A DNA stretch of 64,000 nt from Ruania rhizosphaerae (GTDB lineage Bacteria > Actinomycetota > Actinomycetes > Actinomycetales > Beutenbergiaceae): assembly GCF_009805705.1 (NCBI RefSeq), contig NZ_VSMB01000008.1, forward strand, positions 142,755 through 206,754, in the 5' to 3' direction. A model generated the notes under the pieces. The model ran no database searches and was not told the DNA's origin. It was given only the letters and a program-made list of their open reading frames with translations. The position numbers and the translations under genes are program-made. Positions 18,645 through 26,708 of this stretch are shown one piece after another. How positions within the stretch are numbered: the first letter of the stretch is position 1; the number at the start of each line of letters is the position of its first letter.

Positions 18645-19646
18645 ATGAAGCGATCCCGGTCTCGTGCGCGATCCCGGGAGTGGGTCGCGACGGCGATCCT
18701 TACGATCGCAGGCCTGCTCGCCGGCGGGGTGCCACCGGCTCACGCAAGCACCGGCGGATCGGCGCACGCCCTCGCCGTGGATGCCGTCGTGGCAGACCTC
18801 GAGTGGGATGTCACGGTCGACGGGGCGGCCGGAGCGCTGTCCGGACTCATCGACATACTCACAGGCGAGGCCGCCGTCGACGGGGTCGACGTGCGCGGGG
18901 TGGAGGCACAGACCCCGGCGAGCCCCGAGGGTACCGGCGGTGAGGCGGTCGGGCCCTACGCGATCGGCAGCGTCCTCACATTCCGGCAGGTCAACTCCCA
19001 CACGGCGCGCGTGGAGGATGCCGAGCTCAGCGCACGCTCCGCCGTCGAGGGCGGAAGCCTCGACGTGCTCGGGACGAGAGTCCTGGATATCGGCGCTATC
19101 TCGGCCGCCGTGGCGCTCGCACCCGAGGGGGAGGCCCGCATCGATCGGCAGGTGAGTGGCCTGGAGGTGTTCGGGGAGCGGGTGGGAGCCGATCCGCAGG
19201 TCGACACGACGCGAGAACTGACCAGCTCCGACGTGCTGGACGCACTCACCGCGCAGTTTCCCGGGCTGGCCACGGCCGCGGACCTGGTGGGAGCCGCCGT
19301 GAGCGGCGGCGGGTCGATCGACGTGGTGGCCACCGGTCGCGACGACCGGGCCGCCGACAGTGCGAGCGCGGTCGGCCTGCATCTGGCGGTGAGCACGAAT
19401 GCCAGCCTGACACTGTGCCTGCCGGACGGTTCCGGCGGCTGCACCGGCAGCGTCACCGTGACCGCCGCCGCCACCGTGCTGGATGCCACCTTCGCCCAGG
19501 TCCGGGTGGAACGCCCGGAGGCCCTGCCCGGCATCCCCGTCTGGCAGATCGTGGTCGGCGCCGCGGTCACACTCGTCTTGGTGGGCCTGGTCGTGTGGGC
19601 GATCAGGGAGAGCGTGCGGATCCGGCGGCGGGAGGAGGAACGATGA
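18645..19646 (+). CDS. Secreted, membrane-anchored protein, unknown
   Basis: A 333-aa protein with a twin-basic signal peptide (MKRSRSRARSREWVATAILTI, cleavage near AHA-S at about residue 34), an extracytoplasmic region of about 265 residues rich in Ala, Val, Asp and Gly, and a C-terminal membrane helix (WQIVVGAAVTLVLVGLVVW) with a basic cytoplasmic tail. Two cysteines (LCLPDGSGGC) may form a disulfide. I recognise no domain. Its 3' end overlaps the next gene (ATGA). The leaderless start at 18645 is supported by TAGGCT. Confidence 0.8.
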   Translation: MKRSRSRARSREWVATAILTIAGLLAGGVPPAHASTGGSAHALAVDAVVADLEWDVTVDGAAGALSGLIDILTGEAAVDGVDVRGVEAQTPASPEGTGGEAVGPYAIGSVLTFRQVNSHTARVEDAELSARSAVEGGSLDVLGTRVLDIGAISAAVALAPEGEARIDRQVSGLEVFGERVGADPQVDTTRELTSSDVLDALTAQFPGLATAADLVGAAVSGGGSIDVVATGRDDRAADSASAVGLHLAVSTNASLTLCLPDGSGGCTGSVTVTAAATVLDATFAQVRVERPEALPGIPVWQIVVGAAVTLVLVGLVVWAIRESVRIRRREEER

Positions 19647-20263
19647 GGCTCTTCGCGGCGCTGAGGCCACCTGAGTACGTCCTCGACCATCTCGAGGCGG
19701 CGCTCTCCGGTGTGATGGGGCCCGCAGGCTCGGGCCCGCCTGCCTTACGACGCATCCCGCGGGAGAACCTGCACATCACTCTTGCGTTCTACGGCGAGAT
19801 TCCCGACGGCGCAGCCTCCGACGTACGCGAGGCCCTCGCCGAGGAGGCCACCACGACGGCGCCCCTGCACCTGCGGCTGTCCGGTTCCGGTTCGTTCAAC
19901 GAGCGGTCGTTGTGGATCGGGCTGGCGGGGGAGGTGCCCGCGCTGACCGAACTCATGACCGCATGCGCCCGGGCTCCCTACCTGATCGATGAGGGAGGCT
20001 CCCGGCGTCCGCGGCCGCACCTGACCGTGGCTCGGTCCTCCAGGCGGGCCGCTCCTGGAGGACCTGCGAGGCATTCGCGGCGCCGACGCGACCGGGAGGC
20101 CCTGGGGCCCTCGGCGATGGCAACCGCTGCCCGGGCGCTCGCCGTGTACCGCGGACCGGACTGGGTGGCCGAGGAGGTCGCGCTCGTCGCCTCCTTCCTC
20201 GGAGAGGGTCCGGGAGGCGCACCCCGGTACGAGGTGTTCGACTTGCTCGAGCTGGGTCGGTAG
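19643..20263 (+). CDS. 2'-5' RNA ligase family protein (2H phosphoesterase)
   Basis: A 206-aa 2H-superfamily protein. The two HxT motifs that define the active site are present, HITLAF and HLTVAR, in the order and spacing of LigT/ThpR proteins, with MRLFAALRPP at the N-terminus. Relatives act on 2'-5' or 2',3'-cyclic phosphates in RNA. Between and after the second motif there is an Arg-rich segment (RHSRRRRDREALG) less usual for the family. ATG 19643 overlaps the stop of the preceding membrane-protein gene, so translation is coupled although the products look unrelated. Confidence 0.85.
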   Translation: MRLFAALRPPEYVLDHLEAALSGVMGPAGSGPPALRRIPRENLHITLAFYGEIPDGAASDVREALAEEATTTAPLHLRLSGSGSFNERSLWIGLAGEVPALTELMTACARAPYLIDEGGSRRPRPHLTVARSSRRAAPGGPARHSRRRRDREALGPSAMATAARALAVYRGPDWVAEEVALVASFLGEGPGGAPRYEVFDLLELGR

Positions 20264-20423
20264 CGTGCGGCGACATCGCATCATCTCGGTGTGCTCCGCG
20301 AGGCAGATCTGGCATCGGCCCAGAGGGAGGCCACAGGCCCTGTACGCGGTGCTCCGCCGACGAGCCAACGGTGTGCTCACGGACAACGAGGCCAAGTCCC
20401 GAGCGTGATGCGCTCGAACACGG

Positions 20424-20429
20424 CAGACT
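20424..20429 (+). promoter_or_regulatory. -10 box of the DNA ligase gene (leaderless)
   Basis: CAGACT, 7 nt before GTG 20437. It matches only the A2 and T6 bases of the consensus, but the spacing equals that of the other leaderless genes. Confidence 0.4.
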
Positions 20430-20436
20430 GACTCAG

Positions 20437-21504
20437 GTGCCGATCTCGTTGCCCATCCAGTTGCCCATCACGCCCATGCTCGCCAAAGCGGCGAAAGCCG
20501 TGCCCGCCACCGATGCCGTGGCGGGGGGCTACACCTACGAACCCAAGTGGGACGGGTTCCGCGGAATCCTCCTGCGCGACGGTGACGACATCGAGATCGC
20601 CTCGCGGGGGTCGAAGCCACTGACCAGGTACTTTCCGGAGATGGTCGAGGCGATCCGTGAGCATCTGCCGCCTCGGTGCGCGATCGACGGGGAGATCGTG
20701 GTGCGTTCCGGGGAGCCGGGCTCACAACGCCTGGACTGGGAGGCGCTGTCACAGCGCATTCATCCGGCCGAGTCCCGGGTGAAGCGGCTCGCGGCCGAGA
20801 CGCCGGCGGAGTTCGTCGCCTTCGACCTGCTCGCGGTCGACGATGAGGACCTCATGGCGGCGCCGTTCGCGCAGCGGCGTGCCCGGCTGGACGATGTGCT
20901 GGCCGATCTCGCCGAGGACGCCCCGATCCACCTGACCCGCGTCACCGCCGACGCCGCCGTGGCCCAGGACTGGTTCGAACGGTTCGAGGGTGCCGGTCTG
21001 GACGGGGTGATCGCCAAGCCGAACCAGTCCGTCTACGAACCCGGTAAGCGAACCATGATCAAGGTCAAGCACTCCCGCACCGCCGAGGCGGTTGTCGTCG
21101 GATACCGGGTGCACAAGTCCGGTCGGGGTGTGGGTTCGCTGCTCCTCGGGCTCTACACCGACGACGGTCAGCTGATCAACGTCGGTGGCATCGCCGCCTT
21201 CACGAACGCCCGCCGGCTGGAGCTGGTGGATGAACTCGAACCGCTTGTCCAGCGCGACGACGCGGGTGATGCCGTGCGCGGGGAGACGGACCGTTCCCGA
21301 TTCAGCGCCAGCAAGGACGTCAGTTTCGTACGTCTGCGACCGGAGCGGGTGGTGGAGGTCAAATTCGACCAGCTCGAAGGCCACAGGTTCCGGCATGCCG
21401 TGACCTTCCTACGGTGGCGCCCGGACAGGGAACCCACGTCCTGCACGCTGGATCAGGTGGACCGGGCCGCGGCCTACGACCTGGACGAGGTGCTCACTCG
21501 CTGA
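20437..21504 (+). CDS. ligC: ATP-dependent DNA ligase, LigC type
   Basis: A 355-aa ATP-dependent ligase with the nucleotidyltransferase and OB domains only, the size of mycobacterial LigC. Motif I is EPKWDGFR with adenylated Lys37; motif III GEIVV; motif IV EFVAFDLL; GVIAKP and IKVKHSRTAEAVVVGY close the core, and LEGHRFRHAVTFLRWRPDR is the OB tail. It seals nicks in short-patch repair together with a Prim-PolC-type polymerase, encoded 0.7 kb away on the other strand. GTG 20437 is taken as the start because of the CAGACT box and because the ligase homology begins there. Confidence 0.9.
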   Translation: MPISLPIQLPITPMLAKAAKAVPATDAVAGGYTYEPKWDGFRGILLRDGDDIEIASRGSKPLTRYFPEMVEAIREHLPPRCAIDGEIVVRSGEPGSQRLDWEALSQRIHPAESRVKRLAAETPAEFVAFDLLAVDDEDLMAAPFAQRRARLDDVLADLAEDAPIHLTRVTADAAVAQDWFERFEGAGLDGVIAKPNQSVYEPGKRTMIKVKHSRTAEAVVVGYRVHKSGRGVGSLLLGLYTDDGQLINVGGIAAFTNARRLELVDELEPLVQRDDAGDAVRGETDRSRFSASKDVSFVRLRPERVVEVKFDQLEGHRFRHAVTFLRWRPDREPTSCTLDQVDRAAAYDLDEVLTR

Positions 21505-21519
21505 CCCGGATCGCGTTGT

Positions 21520-21558
21520 CTACCTGAGGTAGAAGAGTATTGCTACCAAGGGTAGAAT
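21520..21558 (+). promoter_or_regulatory. vapBC promoter with two operators
   Basis: Two 13-bp palindromes of the form CTACC-N3-GGTAG: CTACCTGAGGTAG (21520-21532) and CTACCAAGGGTAG (21543-21555), centres 23 bp apart. The second overlaps the -10 box TAGAAT (21553-21558), which lies 6 nt before ATG 21565. This is the expected layout for autorepression by a VapB-VapC complex bound to two sites. Confidence 0.7.
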
Positions 21559-21564
21559 CGTGTG

Positions 21565-21831
21565 ATGGGTCTGAATATCAAGAACGAGGGTACGTCCGCC
21601 CTGGTACGTGAACTCGCCCAGCTCCTGGGCACCAGCCAGGTGGGCGCAGTCGAGGACGCCGTCCGGCACCGACTGTCCGAGGTGCGTGCCTCCGGCGACT
21701 ACCATCACGCGAGATCTCAGGCGATCCTGGAGATCGCCGCGGACTTTCGCCGCCCCTTGACACCTGCCCAGATCGACGCCCTCCGGCACGCTGATGACGA
21801 CCTCTACGACGACGCCGGTTTGCCACGATGA
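21565..21831 (+). CDS. vapB: Type II antitoxin, VapB (Rv0623-like) family
   Basis: An 88-aa antitoxin. The N-terminus (MGLNIKNEGTSALVRELAQLLGTSQ) is the DNA-binding, ribbon-helix-helix-like region of the Rv0623/PSK family. The C-terminal part (LTPAQIDALRHADDDLYDDAGLPR) is acidic and should wrap the toxin. ATG 21565 is preferred to the adjacent GTG 21562 because a TAGAAT box lies 6 nt before it. The gene overlaps vapC by ATGA. It should neutralise VapC and repress its own promoter through the two palindromes upstream. Confidence 0.9.
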   Translation: MGLNIKNEGTSALVRELAQLLGTSQVGAVEDAVRHRLSEVRASGDYHHARSQAILEIAADFRRPLTPAQIDALRHADDDLYDDAGLPR

Positions 21832-22226
21832 TCGTGGACACCTCAGCCCTCGTCGCCGTACTTCTCGGCGAGGAGGACGCCGAGGCCATCGCCGACGCAC
21901 TCGCTCGCGGACCTGTCCGCATCTCAGCTGCCACCGTCGTGGAGGCGCGTGTCGTCCTCCTCGCAAAGGTGGGGCCACACGGGCGCCGCCGGCTCGACGC
22001 ACTCCTGCTGGAGGCCGACGTCGAGATTGTCCCGACCGATGCCGCGCAGGCGGACGTCGCCGCCGACGCGTACCGGGACTACGGGAAAGGAACGGGCCAC
22101 CCGGCCTCGCTGAACCTGGGTGACTGCTTCAGCTATGCCTTGGCGACAGTGCTCCGGGAGCCGCTGCTCTACAAGGGCGGCGACTTCTCACACACGGATA
22201 TCAGGTCAGTGCTGCCGACGCCTTAA
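21828..22226 (+). CDS. vapC: VapC-type PIN-domain ribonuclease toxin
   Basis: A 132-aa PIN-domain protein. The acidic active site is complete: D4 (MIVDTSAL), E39 (ATVVEARVVL), D99 (NLGDCFSYALA) and D119 (YKGGDFSHTD). VapC toxins cut tRNA or rRNA with Mg2+ and stop growth when the antitoxin is degraded. It is translationally coupled to vapB. Its TAA stop overlaps the stop of the convergent polymerase gene within TTAA. Confidence 0.93.
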   Translation: MIVDTSALVAVLLGEEDAEAIADALARGPVRISAATVVEARVVLLAKVGPHGRRRLDALLLEADVEIVPTDAAQADVAADAYRDYGKGTGHPASLNLGDCFSYALATVLREPLLYKGGDFSHTDIRSVLPTP

Positions 22227-23269
22227 TCCTGGACCCTGTTCCCGCTGTCGTCCCAGTGCTCGGCGACCTTCTTGCTCGGCTGCACCCGCGGCGGCTCGCC
22301 CGGCATCTTCGGATACTCCGGAGGGAACGGCATCTCGCCCAACCCGCTGGCGACGTCCTGCTCCCACATCCGCAGGGCCGCGCCAAGATCCCCGACGGCG
22401 TCGTCCAGTCCCGCCCACGCGTCGCCCTGGTCGTCCAGCAGCCCGGGCACCGTGCGCACCGTGAAGTCCTCGATGGCGATGCTCTCCAGGTCCACCCAGC
22501 GCACCGGCATCGAGACAGGCGCGCCCTCCAGTGGGCGCGGGGAGTAGGCGGAAGCGATCGTGCGGTCGCGGTTCGCCTGGTTGAAGTCGACGAAGATCTT
22601 CTCCCCGCGCTCTTCCTTCCACCAAGCGGTGGTCACCAGTTCCGGGAGCCGGCGCTCCAGCTCGCGCGCGATGGCGATCACGCCGTGGCGCACGTCGAGG
22701 AACTCGTGGTCCGGGGCGATCCGGGCGTACACGTGCAATCCGCGACTGCCGGAGGTCTTCACCCACGGGGTGATGCCGATCTCACGCAACAGGTCGCCGA
22801 GCGCCTGCGCTGCCGTGACGATGTCAGCGAAGGTCCGACCCGGCTGGGGATCCAGGTCGATACGCAACTCGTCCGGGTTGTCCGTGTTGGCCGTGCGCAC
22901 CGGCCACGGGTGGAACGTGATGGTGTTCATCTGCACCGCCCACACGGCCGTGGCGATCTCGTCCACCACCAGCTGGGGGTGCTTGCGGCCCGAGGGATAG
23001 GTGCACATCACCGTACGGGTGTAGTCCGGCACACCACGCGGCGGGTTCTTGGAGAAGAACTCCTCACCGCCCACCCCCTGCGGGAACCGCTGCAGGGTGA
23101 CCGGGCGGTCGCCGAGGGCTCGCAGCATCGGTTCGCCCACAGCGGCCACGTACGAGGCGAGGTCCCACTTGGTGATCCCGGGCCAGATCTCGCGATCGGG
23201 ACTGGAGATGCGAACCTCGCGGTCGCCGTCGGGGGAGGGGACGGTGAGCATTTGCGCACTGCTTGCCAT
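22223..23269 (-). CDS. LigD polymerase-domain-like primase-polymerase (Prim-PolC type)
   Basis: A 348-aa stand-alone archaeo-eukaryotic primase-type polymerase. The catalytic triad is D138, D140 (LRIDLDPQPG) and D228 (IFVDFNQANRDRT), with the nucleotide-binding SGSRGLHVY (H179) between them. No ligase or nuclease domain is fused, unlike LigD. In mycobacteria this family fills gaps in base excision repair and its gene sits beside ligC, as here. ATG 23269 follows a TAGGGT box by 6 nt. The C-terminal tail (PPRVQPSKKVAEHWDD) is short and basic. Confidence 0.9.
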   Translation of the reverse strand: MASSAQMLTVPSPDGDREVRISSPDREIWPGITKWDLASYVAAVGEPMLRALGDRPVTLQRFPQGVGGEEFFSKNPPRGVPDYTRTVMCTYPSGRKHPQLVVDEIATAVWAVQMNTITFHPWPVRTANTDNPDELRIDLDPQPGRTFADIVTAAQALGDLLREIGITPWVKTSGSRGLHVYARIAPDHEFLDVRHGVIAIARELERRLPELVTTAWWKEERGEKIFVDFNQANRDRTIASAYSPRPLEGAPVSMPVRWVDLESIAIEDFTVRTVPGLLDDQGDAWAGLDDAVGDLGAALRMWEQDVASGLGEMPFPPEYPKMPGEPPRVQPSKKVAEHWDDSGNRVQD

Positions 23270-23275
23270 GGTTCG

Positions 23276-23281
23276 ACCCTA
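23276..23281 (-). promoter_or_regulatory. -10 box of the primase-polymerase gene (leaderless)
   Basis: TAGGGT on the minus strand, 6 nt before ATG 23269. No ribosome-binding site is evident. Confidence 0.5.
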
Positions 23282-23371
23282 GCCAGTGCCCGTGCCGGGG
23301 CATAGGTGCCACGCAACGACGGCGGCCGCCCACCGAGGCAAGGTGAGCGGCCGCCGTCGTGAACGATGGGG

Positions 23372-24460
23372 TCAGAGCGAGCGGTAGGCCTCACCGAGGC
23401 GCTTGACGCCCTCGTCGATCTCGTCCGGGGTTACGCCGGAGTAGGCGAGCCGGATCGCGTTCTTGGAGTCGTCGAGGAGGAAGTCGCTGCCCTTGACGAT
23501 CTGCACGCCACGGGCGGCGGCAGCGTCGAAGAGCGCATCCCCGTCCACGCCCTCGGGCAGGTTCACCCAGAGGAAGTAGCCGCCCTCCGGCTCGACGAAC
23601 TGAGCGTCCGGGACGTGCTCACGCAGGCCAGCGCACAGGCGCTGGGAACGCTCGGCCAACGCGGTCTTTACCGTCTCGATCGAGGTGTCGAAGGATCCAC
23701 CGCGCACGAACTCGTTCACGATGGACTGGGCCACCATGTTCGGCGAGATGTAGGTGCCGGTGGCGAGCTTGGCGATCTGGGCGATGATGTCGGCCTGGCC
23801 CACCAGGTAGCCCACCCGGATCCCCGGGCACACCGTCTTGGAGAACGAGGAGGCGTACACGACCTCGCCGCCGGTGGCGAGCGAGAGCATGGTCGGCTGC
23901 GGCTCACCGGAGAACCGGAGCTCGACGTAGGGGTCATCCTCGAAGATCGTGAAACCCTGCTCGCGGGCGAGTTCCACCAGTGCGCGCCGCTTGTCGCCGC
24001 TGAGGGAGTAGCCGGCCGGGTTCTGGAAGTTCGGGATCAGGTGCGCCAGCGCGACCGGGTTGGCACGCACGAGCTCGGTCAGCGCGGCCACGTCCACGCC
24101 GTCCTCTTCGAGCGGGACGGCGCGCAGGTCGGCTCCGCGGCCCTTGAGGGAGAGCAGCGTGCGGTCGTAGGAGGGGCGCTCCACCACCACGGTGTCGCCG
24201 GCGGAGACGAGCGTCTCGAACAAGAACGCGTCCGCCTGCATGGAACCGTTCGTGACGAGGACCTGATCCTCGGCGACGCCATGCCGCTCCGCGATCCAGG
24301 CGCGCAGCGGCTTGTAGCCGACCGACGTACCGTAGGCGAAAGAGCCGGCCGGGTCGTTCGTGAAGGCACGATCGGCGGCAGCGCGCAGACCCTCGACGTC
24401 GATGATGTCGAGCGAGGGAGCGCCACGGGCAAAGGAAATCGGGGCAGGTTCGGTTGCCAT
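23372..24460 (-). CDS. PLP-dependent aminotransferase, class I/II
   Basis: A 362-aa fold-type I aminotransferase of the group that includes 2-aminoadipate transaminase and MocR catalytic domains; there is no DNA-binding domain. Markers: ISFARGAPSLDII, FAYGTSVGYKPLRAWIAER, VLVTNGSMQA, LIPNFQNPAGYSLS, IFEDDPYVELRF, the PLP-lysine in YASSFSKTVCPGIRVGYLVG, and GGYFLWVNLPEG. The substrate is not readable. ATG 24460 is chosen because TACGCT lies 6 nt upstream; the longer frame upstream runs through a tandem repeat. Confidence 0.9.
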   Translation of the reverse strand: MATEPAPISFARGAPSLDIIDVEGLRAAADRAFTNDPAGSFAYGTSVGYKPLRAWIAERHGVAEDQVLVTNGSMQADAFLFETLVSAGDTVVVERPSYDRTLLSLKGRGADLRAVPLEEDGVDVAALTELVRANPVALAHLIPNFQNPAGYSLSGDKRRALVELAREQGFTIFEDDPYVELRFSGEPQPTMLSLATGGEVVYASSFSKTVCPGIRVGYLVGQADIIAQIAKLATGTYISPNMVAQSIVNEFVRGGSFDTSIETVKTALAERSQRLCAGLREHVPDAQFVEPEGGYFLWVNLPEGVDGDALFDAAAARGVQIVKGSDFLLDDSKNAIRLAYSGVTPDEIDEGVKRLGEAYRSL

Positions 24461-24466
24461 GCGCCC

Positions 24467-24472
24467 AGCGTA
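24467..24472 (-). promoter_or_regulatory. -10 box of the aminotransferase gene (leaderless)
   Basis: TACGCT on the minus strand, 6 nt before ATG 24460. Confidence 0.5.
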
Positions 24473-24541
24473 GTTGGACCGTTGACCTCGCCGCGCGGGC
24501 GTCTCGTCACTCGGCCCTCCCAGCAGGCGCCGACCACCAGA

Positions 24542-24613
24542 GCGGCACCGCCTGGCCGACCGGCACCGCCCACCCGACTGGCGCCGCCCACCCGACTGGC
24601 GCCGCCCACCCGA
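24542..24613. repeat. 18-bp tandem repeat between divergent genes
   Basis: Four copies of an 18-bp unit; the last three are close to CTGGCGCCGCCCACCCGA, the first is diverged. It lies between the aminotransferase and DUF5107 promoters, about 35 bp from the latter's -10. Confidence 0.85.
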
Positions 24614-24648
24614 CTGGCACTGTTGTCCCAAGCAGCGCGGCGCTGGCC

Positions 24649-24654
24649 TACCCT
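24649..24654 (+). promoter_or_regulatory. -10 box of the DUF5107 gene (leaderless)
   Basis: TACCCT, 6 nt before GTG 24661. It places the start downstream of the 18-bp repeat. Confidence 0.5.
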
Positions 24655-24660
24655 GCTGGT

Positions 24661-26682
24661 GTGAGCGAAACCTCCCGGCTATCCCAGGATCGACTCAGTC
24701 TTCGCGGCGCGCTCCCGGGCGAGGATCCGCTGCCGCAGCCTGGCACGATGATCGAGTCCGGTTTCACACTCGCCGACGACCTCCCGCCGGACATGATCCA
24801 ACGATCCCGTCAGGGCTGGCCGCGCTCCATGCATCCCTACCTGCAGCAGGACCGCTACGAGCGGGACCTGACCGACCTCACCCTCGCGACCGTCGTGCTG
24901 GAGAACGAGCATCTGCGCGCCACCTTCGTCCCCGCGCTCGGCGGCCGGCTCTGGTCGCTGGTCTCGCTCCCGGACGAGCGGGATCTGCTCTACGCCAACC
25001 ACGTGCTGCAGCCGGCGAATCTCGCCCTGCGCAACGCCTGGTTCGCCGGCGGGGTCGAATGGAACATCGGAACCAAGGGGCACGCAGCGCACACGATGGC
25101 GCCGCTGCATGCCGCTCGTCTGAGGACCGGTGACGGTGCCCCGCTGCTGCGGATGTGGGAGCTGGACCGCCTGCGCGGCACGATCTTCCAGGTGGACGCC
25201 TGGCTCCCCACCGGAGCTCGCGCCCTGCACGTCTATGTCCGCATCCAGAACCCGACCGCCACAGCCGCCCCGACGTACTGGTGGTCGAACGCCGCCGTGC
25301 CTGAGGCCGATGACGTCCGAGTGCTCGCCCCTGCTGCCACCGCGTTCTCCACCGCAACGGACGGCCCGGTCCGCCGGGTCCCGGTCCCACTGCGTGGCGA
25401 CCTCGACGTCTCCTACCCCACGCGTTCGACCCACGCCGCTGACTACTTCTACGACATTCCCGACGGTGCCGAACCCTGGATCGCGGCGGTCGACGAGGAC
25501 GGTCGCGGGCTGCTGCAGGCCTCGACCAGGCGGCTCCGTGGCCGGAAGATGTTCTGCTGGGGCACCTCCACCGGTGGGGCGCACTGGCAGGACTGGCTCA
25601 GCCCCGCCGGCGGGCAGTACCTGGAGATCCAAGCAGGCCTCCTGCCCACCCAGTTCGAGCACACGATGCTGCCGGCCGGGCAGGCGTGGGACTGGCTCGA
25701 GGTCTACGGTGACGCCGCGCTCGACCCACAGATCGCGCACGGCGGTGATTGGCCGGCTGCTCTCCAGATCGGCAGCCGGGCGGCACGCGGGCTGCTGCCC
25801 GACCCTGACGGCATCCTCGGACGAGCCCGGACCCTCGCCGACGAGCCACCGGTGGAGATCCTCGCCACCGGTTCGCCGTGGGGAGCGATCGAGGCACTGC
25901 TCGCCGGAGAGGACCGGGCGACGGTCTCGGCCGGGACGCCATTCCCGGCCCTGGCGCACGGGGCCCCCTCATGCAGGGGCGGCGCACCCACCGAGAGCGA
26001 GGGAGCACACCCAGCCGGCGATGTCACCACCGACCTGTGGTCGGCGCTGGTGGCCGATCACGATCGGGCCGGCAGCATCCTGGCCGCGGCCGACCCGGCA
26101 GTCCCACCCGCCTCCTACGCCGCGGGAGAACGATGGCTCGCGCTCCTGGCCGGCTACGAACCGGGGTGGGCTCGCGACTACCACCTCGGAGTTCTGACCC
26201 ACGCCGCGGGCGATCTCGACGACGCCGCGCGCCACTACCGCAACTCCCTGGCTCACCACGAGAGCGCGTGGGCCCGCCGCGGGCTGGCGCAACTGGCCAC
26301 CGAACGCGGGGAGCCTGCCGAGGCCCTCGCCGAGCTTCAGCGCGCCCTCACTGCACCCGGGGCGGCCGGTTCCGAGGCAGAACGCACCCTCGTGATGGAG
26401 GCGATGACCGCGGCCTTGCGGGCCGGCCTGCCGCAGGACGCCGTGACGATCGCGGAGCGGGCGACTGAGCCGGTGCAACGGCTGGGCCGGGTGCAACTGC
26501 TGCGCGCCCGGGCGGCCTGGTCCACCGGAACCGCAGCCGGAGCCTCGTTGGCGCGGGAGCTGCTGCTGGCGGGGATCGAGGTCGCCGATCTGCGCGAAGG
26601 GGAGCGCGAACTCAGCGACCTCTGGTCTGCTGCGTTCCCCGGCGAACCGGTTCCGAGCCGGTACGACTACCGCATGTCCTGA
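24661..26682 (+). CDS. DUF5107 domain protein with TPR region
   Basis: A 673-aa cytoplasmic protein. The N-terminal two thirds look like a DUF5107/galactose-mutarotase-like beta-sandwich (LENEHLRATFVPALGGRLWSLVS, FAGGVEWNIGTKGHA, VRIQNPTATAAPTYWWSNAA, FCWGTSTGGAHWQDWLS, YLEIQAGLLPTQFEHTMLPAG), a fold that binds sugars. The C-terminal part is helical and TPR-like (GDLDDAARHYRNSLAHHES, GEPAEALAELQRAL). Such proteins often sit in glycan-use loci; the PfkB kinase convergent to it fits that, but the ligand is unknown. A Ser/Gly-rich insertion lies near residues 430-460. Confidence 0.8.
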   Translation: MSETSRLSQDRLSLRGALPGEDPLPQPGTMIESGFTLADDLPPDMIQRSRQGWPRSMHPYLQQDRYERDLTDLTLATVVLENEHLRATFVPALGGRLWSLVSLPDERDLLYANHVLQPANLALRNAWFAGGVEWNIGTKGHAAHTMAPLHAARLRTGDGAPLLRMWELDRLRGTIFQVDAWLPTGARALHVYVRIQNPTATAAPTYWWSNAAVPEADDVRVLAPAATAFSTATDGPVRRVPVPLRGDLDVSYPTRSTHAADYFYDIPDGAEPWIAAVDEDGRGLLQASTRRLRGRKMFCWGTSTGGAHWQDWLSPAGGQYLEIQAGLLPTQFEHTMLPAGQAWDWLEVYGDAALDPQIAHGGDWPAALQIGSRAARGLLPDPDGILGRARTLADEPPVEILATGSPWGAIEALLAGEDRATVSAGTPFPALAHGAPSCRGGAPTESEGAHPAGDVTTDLWSALVADHDRAGSILAAADPAVPPASYAAGERWLALLAGYEPGWARDYHLGVLTHAAGDLDDAARHYRNSLAHHESAWARRGLAQLATERGEPAEALAELQRALTAPGAAGSEAERTLVMEAMTAALRAGLPQDAVTIAERATEPVQRLGRVQLLRARAAWSTGTAAGASLARELLLAGIEVADLREGERELSDLWSAAFPGEPVPSRYDYRMS

Positions 26683-26708
26683 CGGCGTCACTCACCCAGG
26701 TCGCCCGC

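Noticed and set aside
23270..24660. Sign of a mobile element around the vapBC and aminotransferase genes
   Set aside because: No transposase, integrase, terminal inverted repeats or att-like direct repeats could be seen; only tandem repeats.
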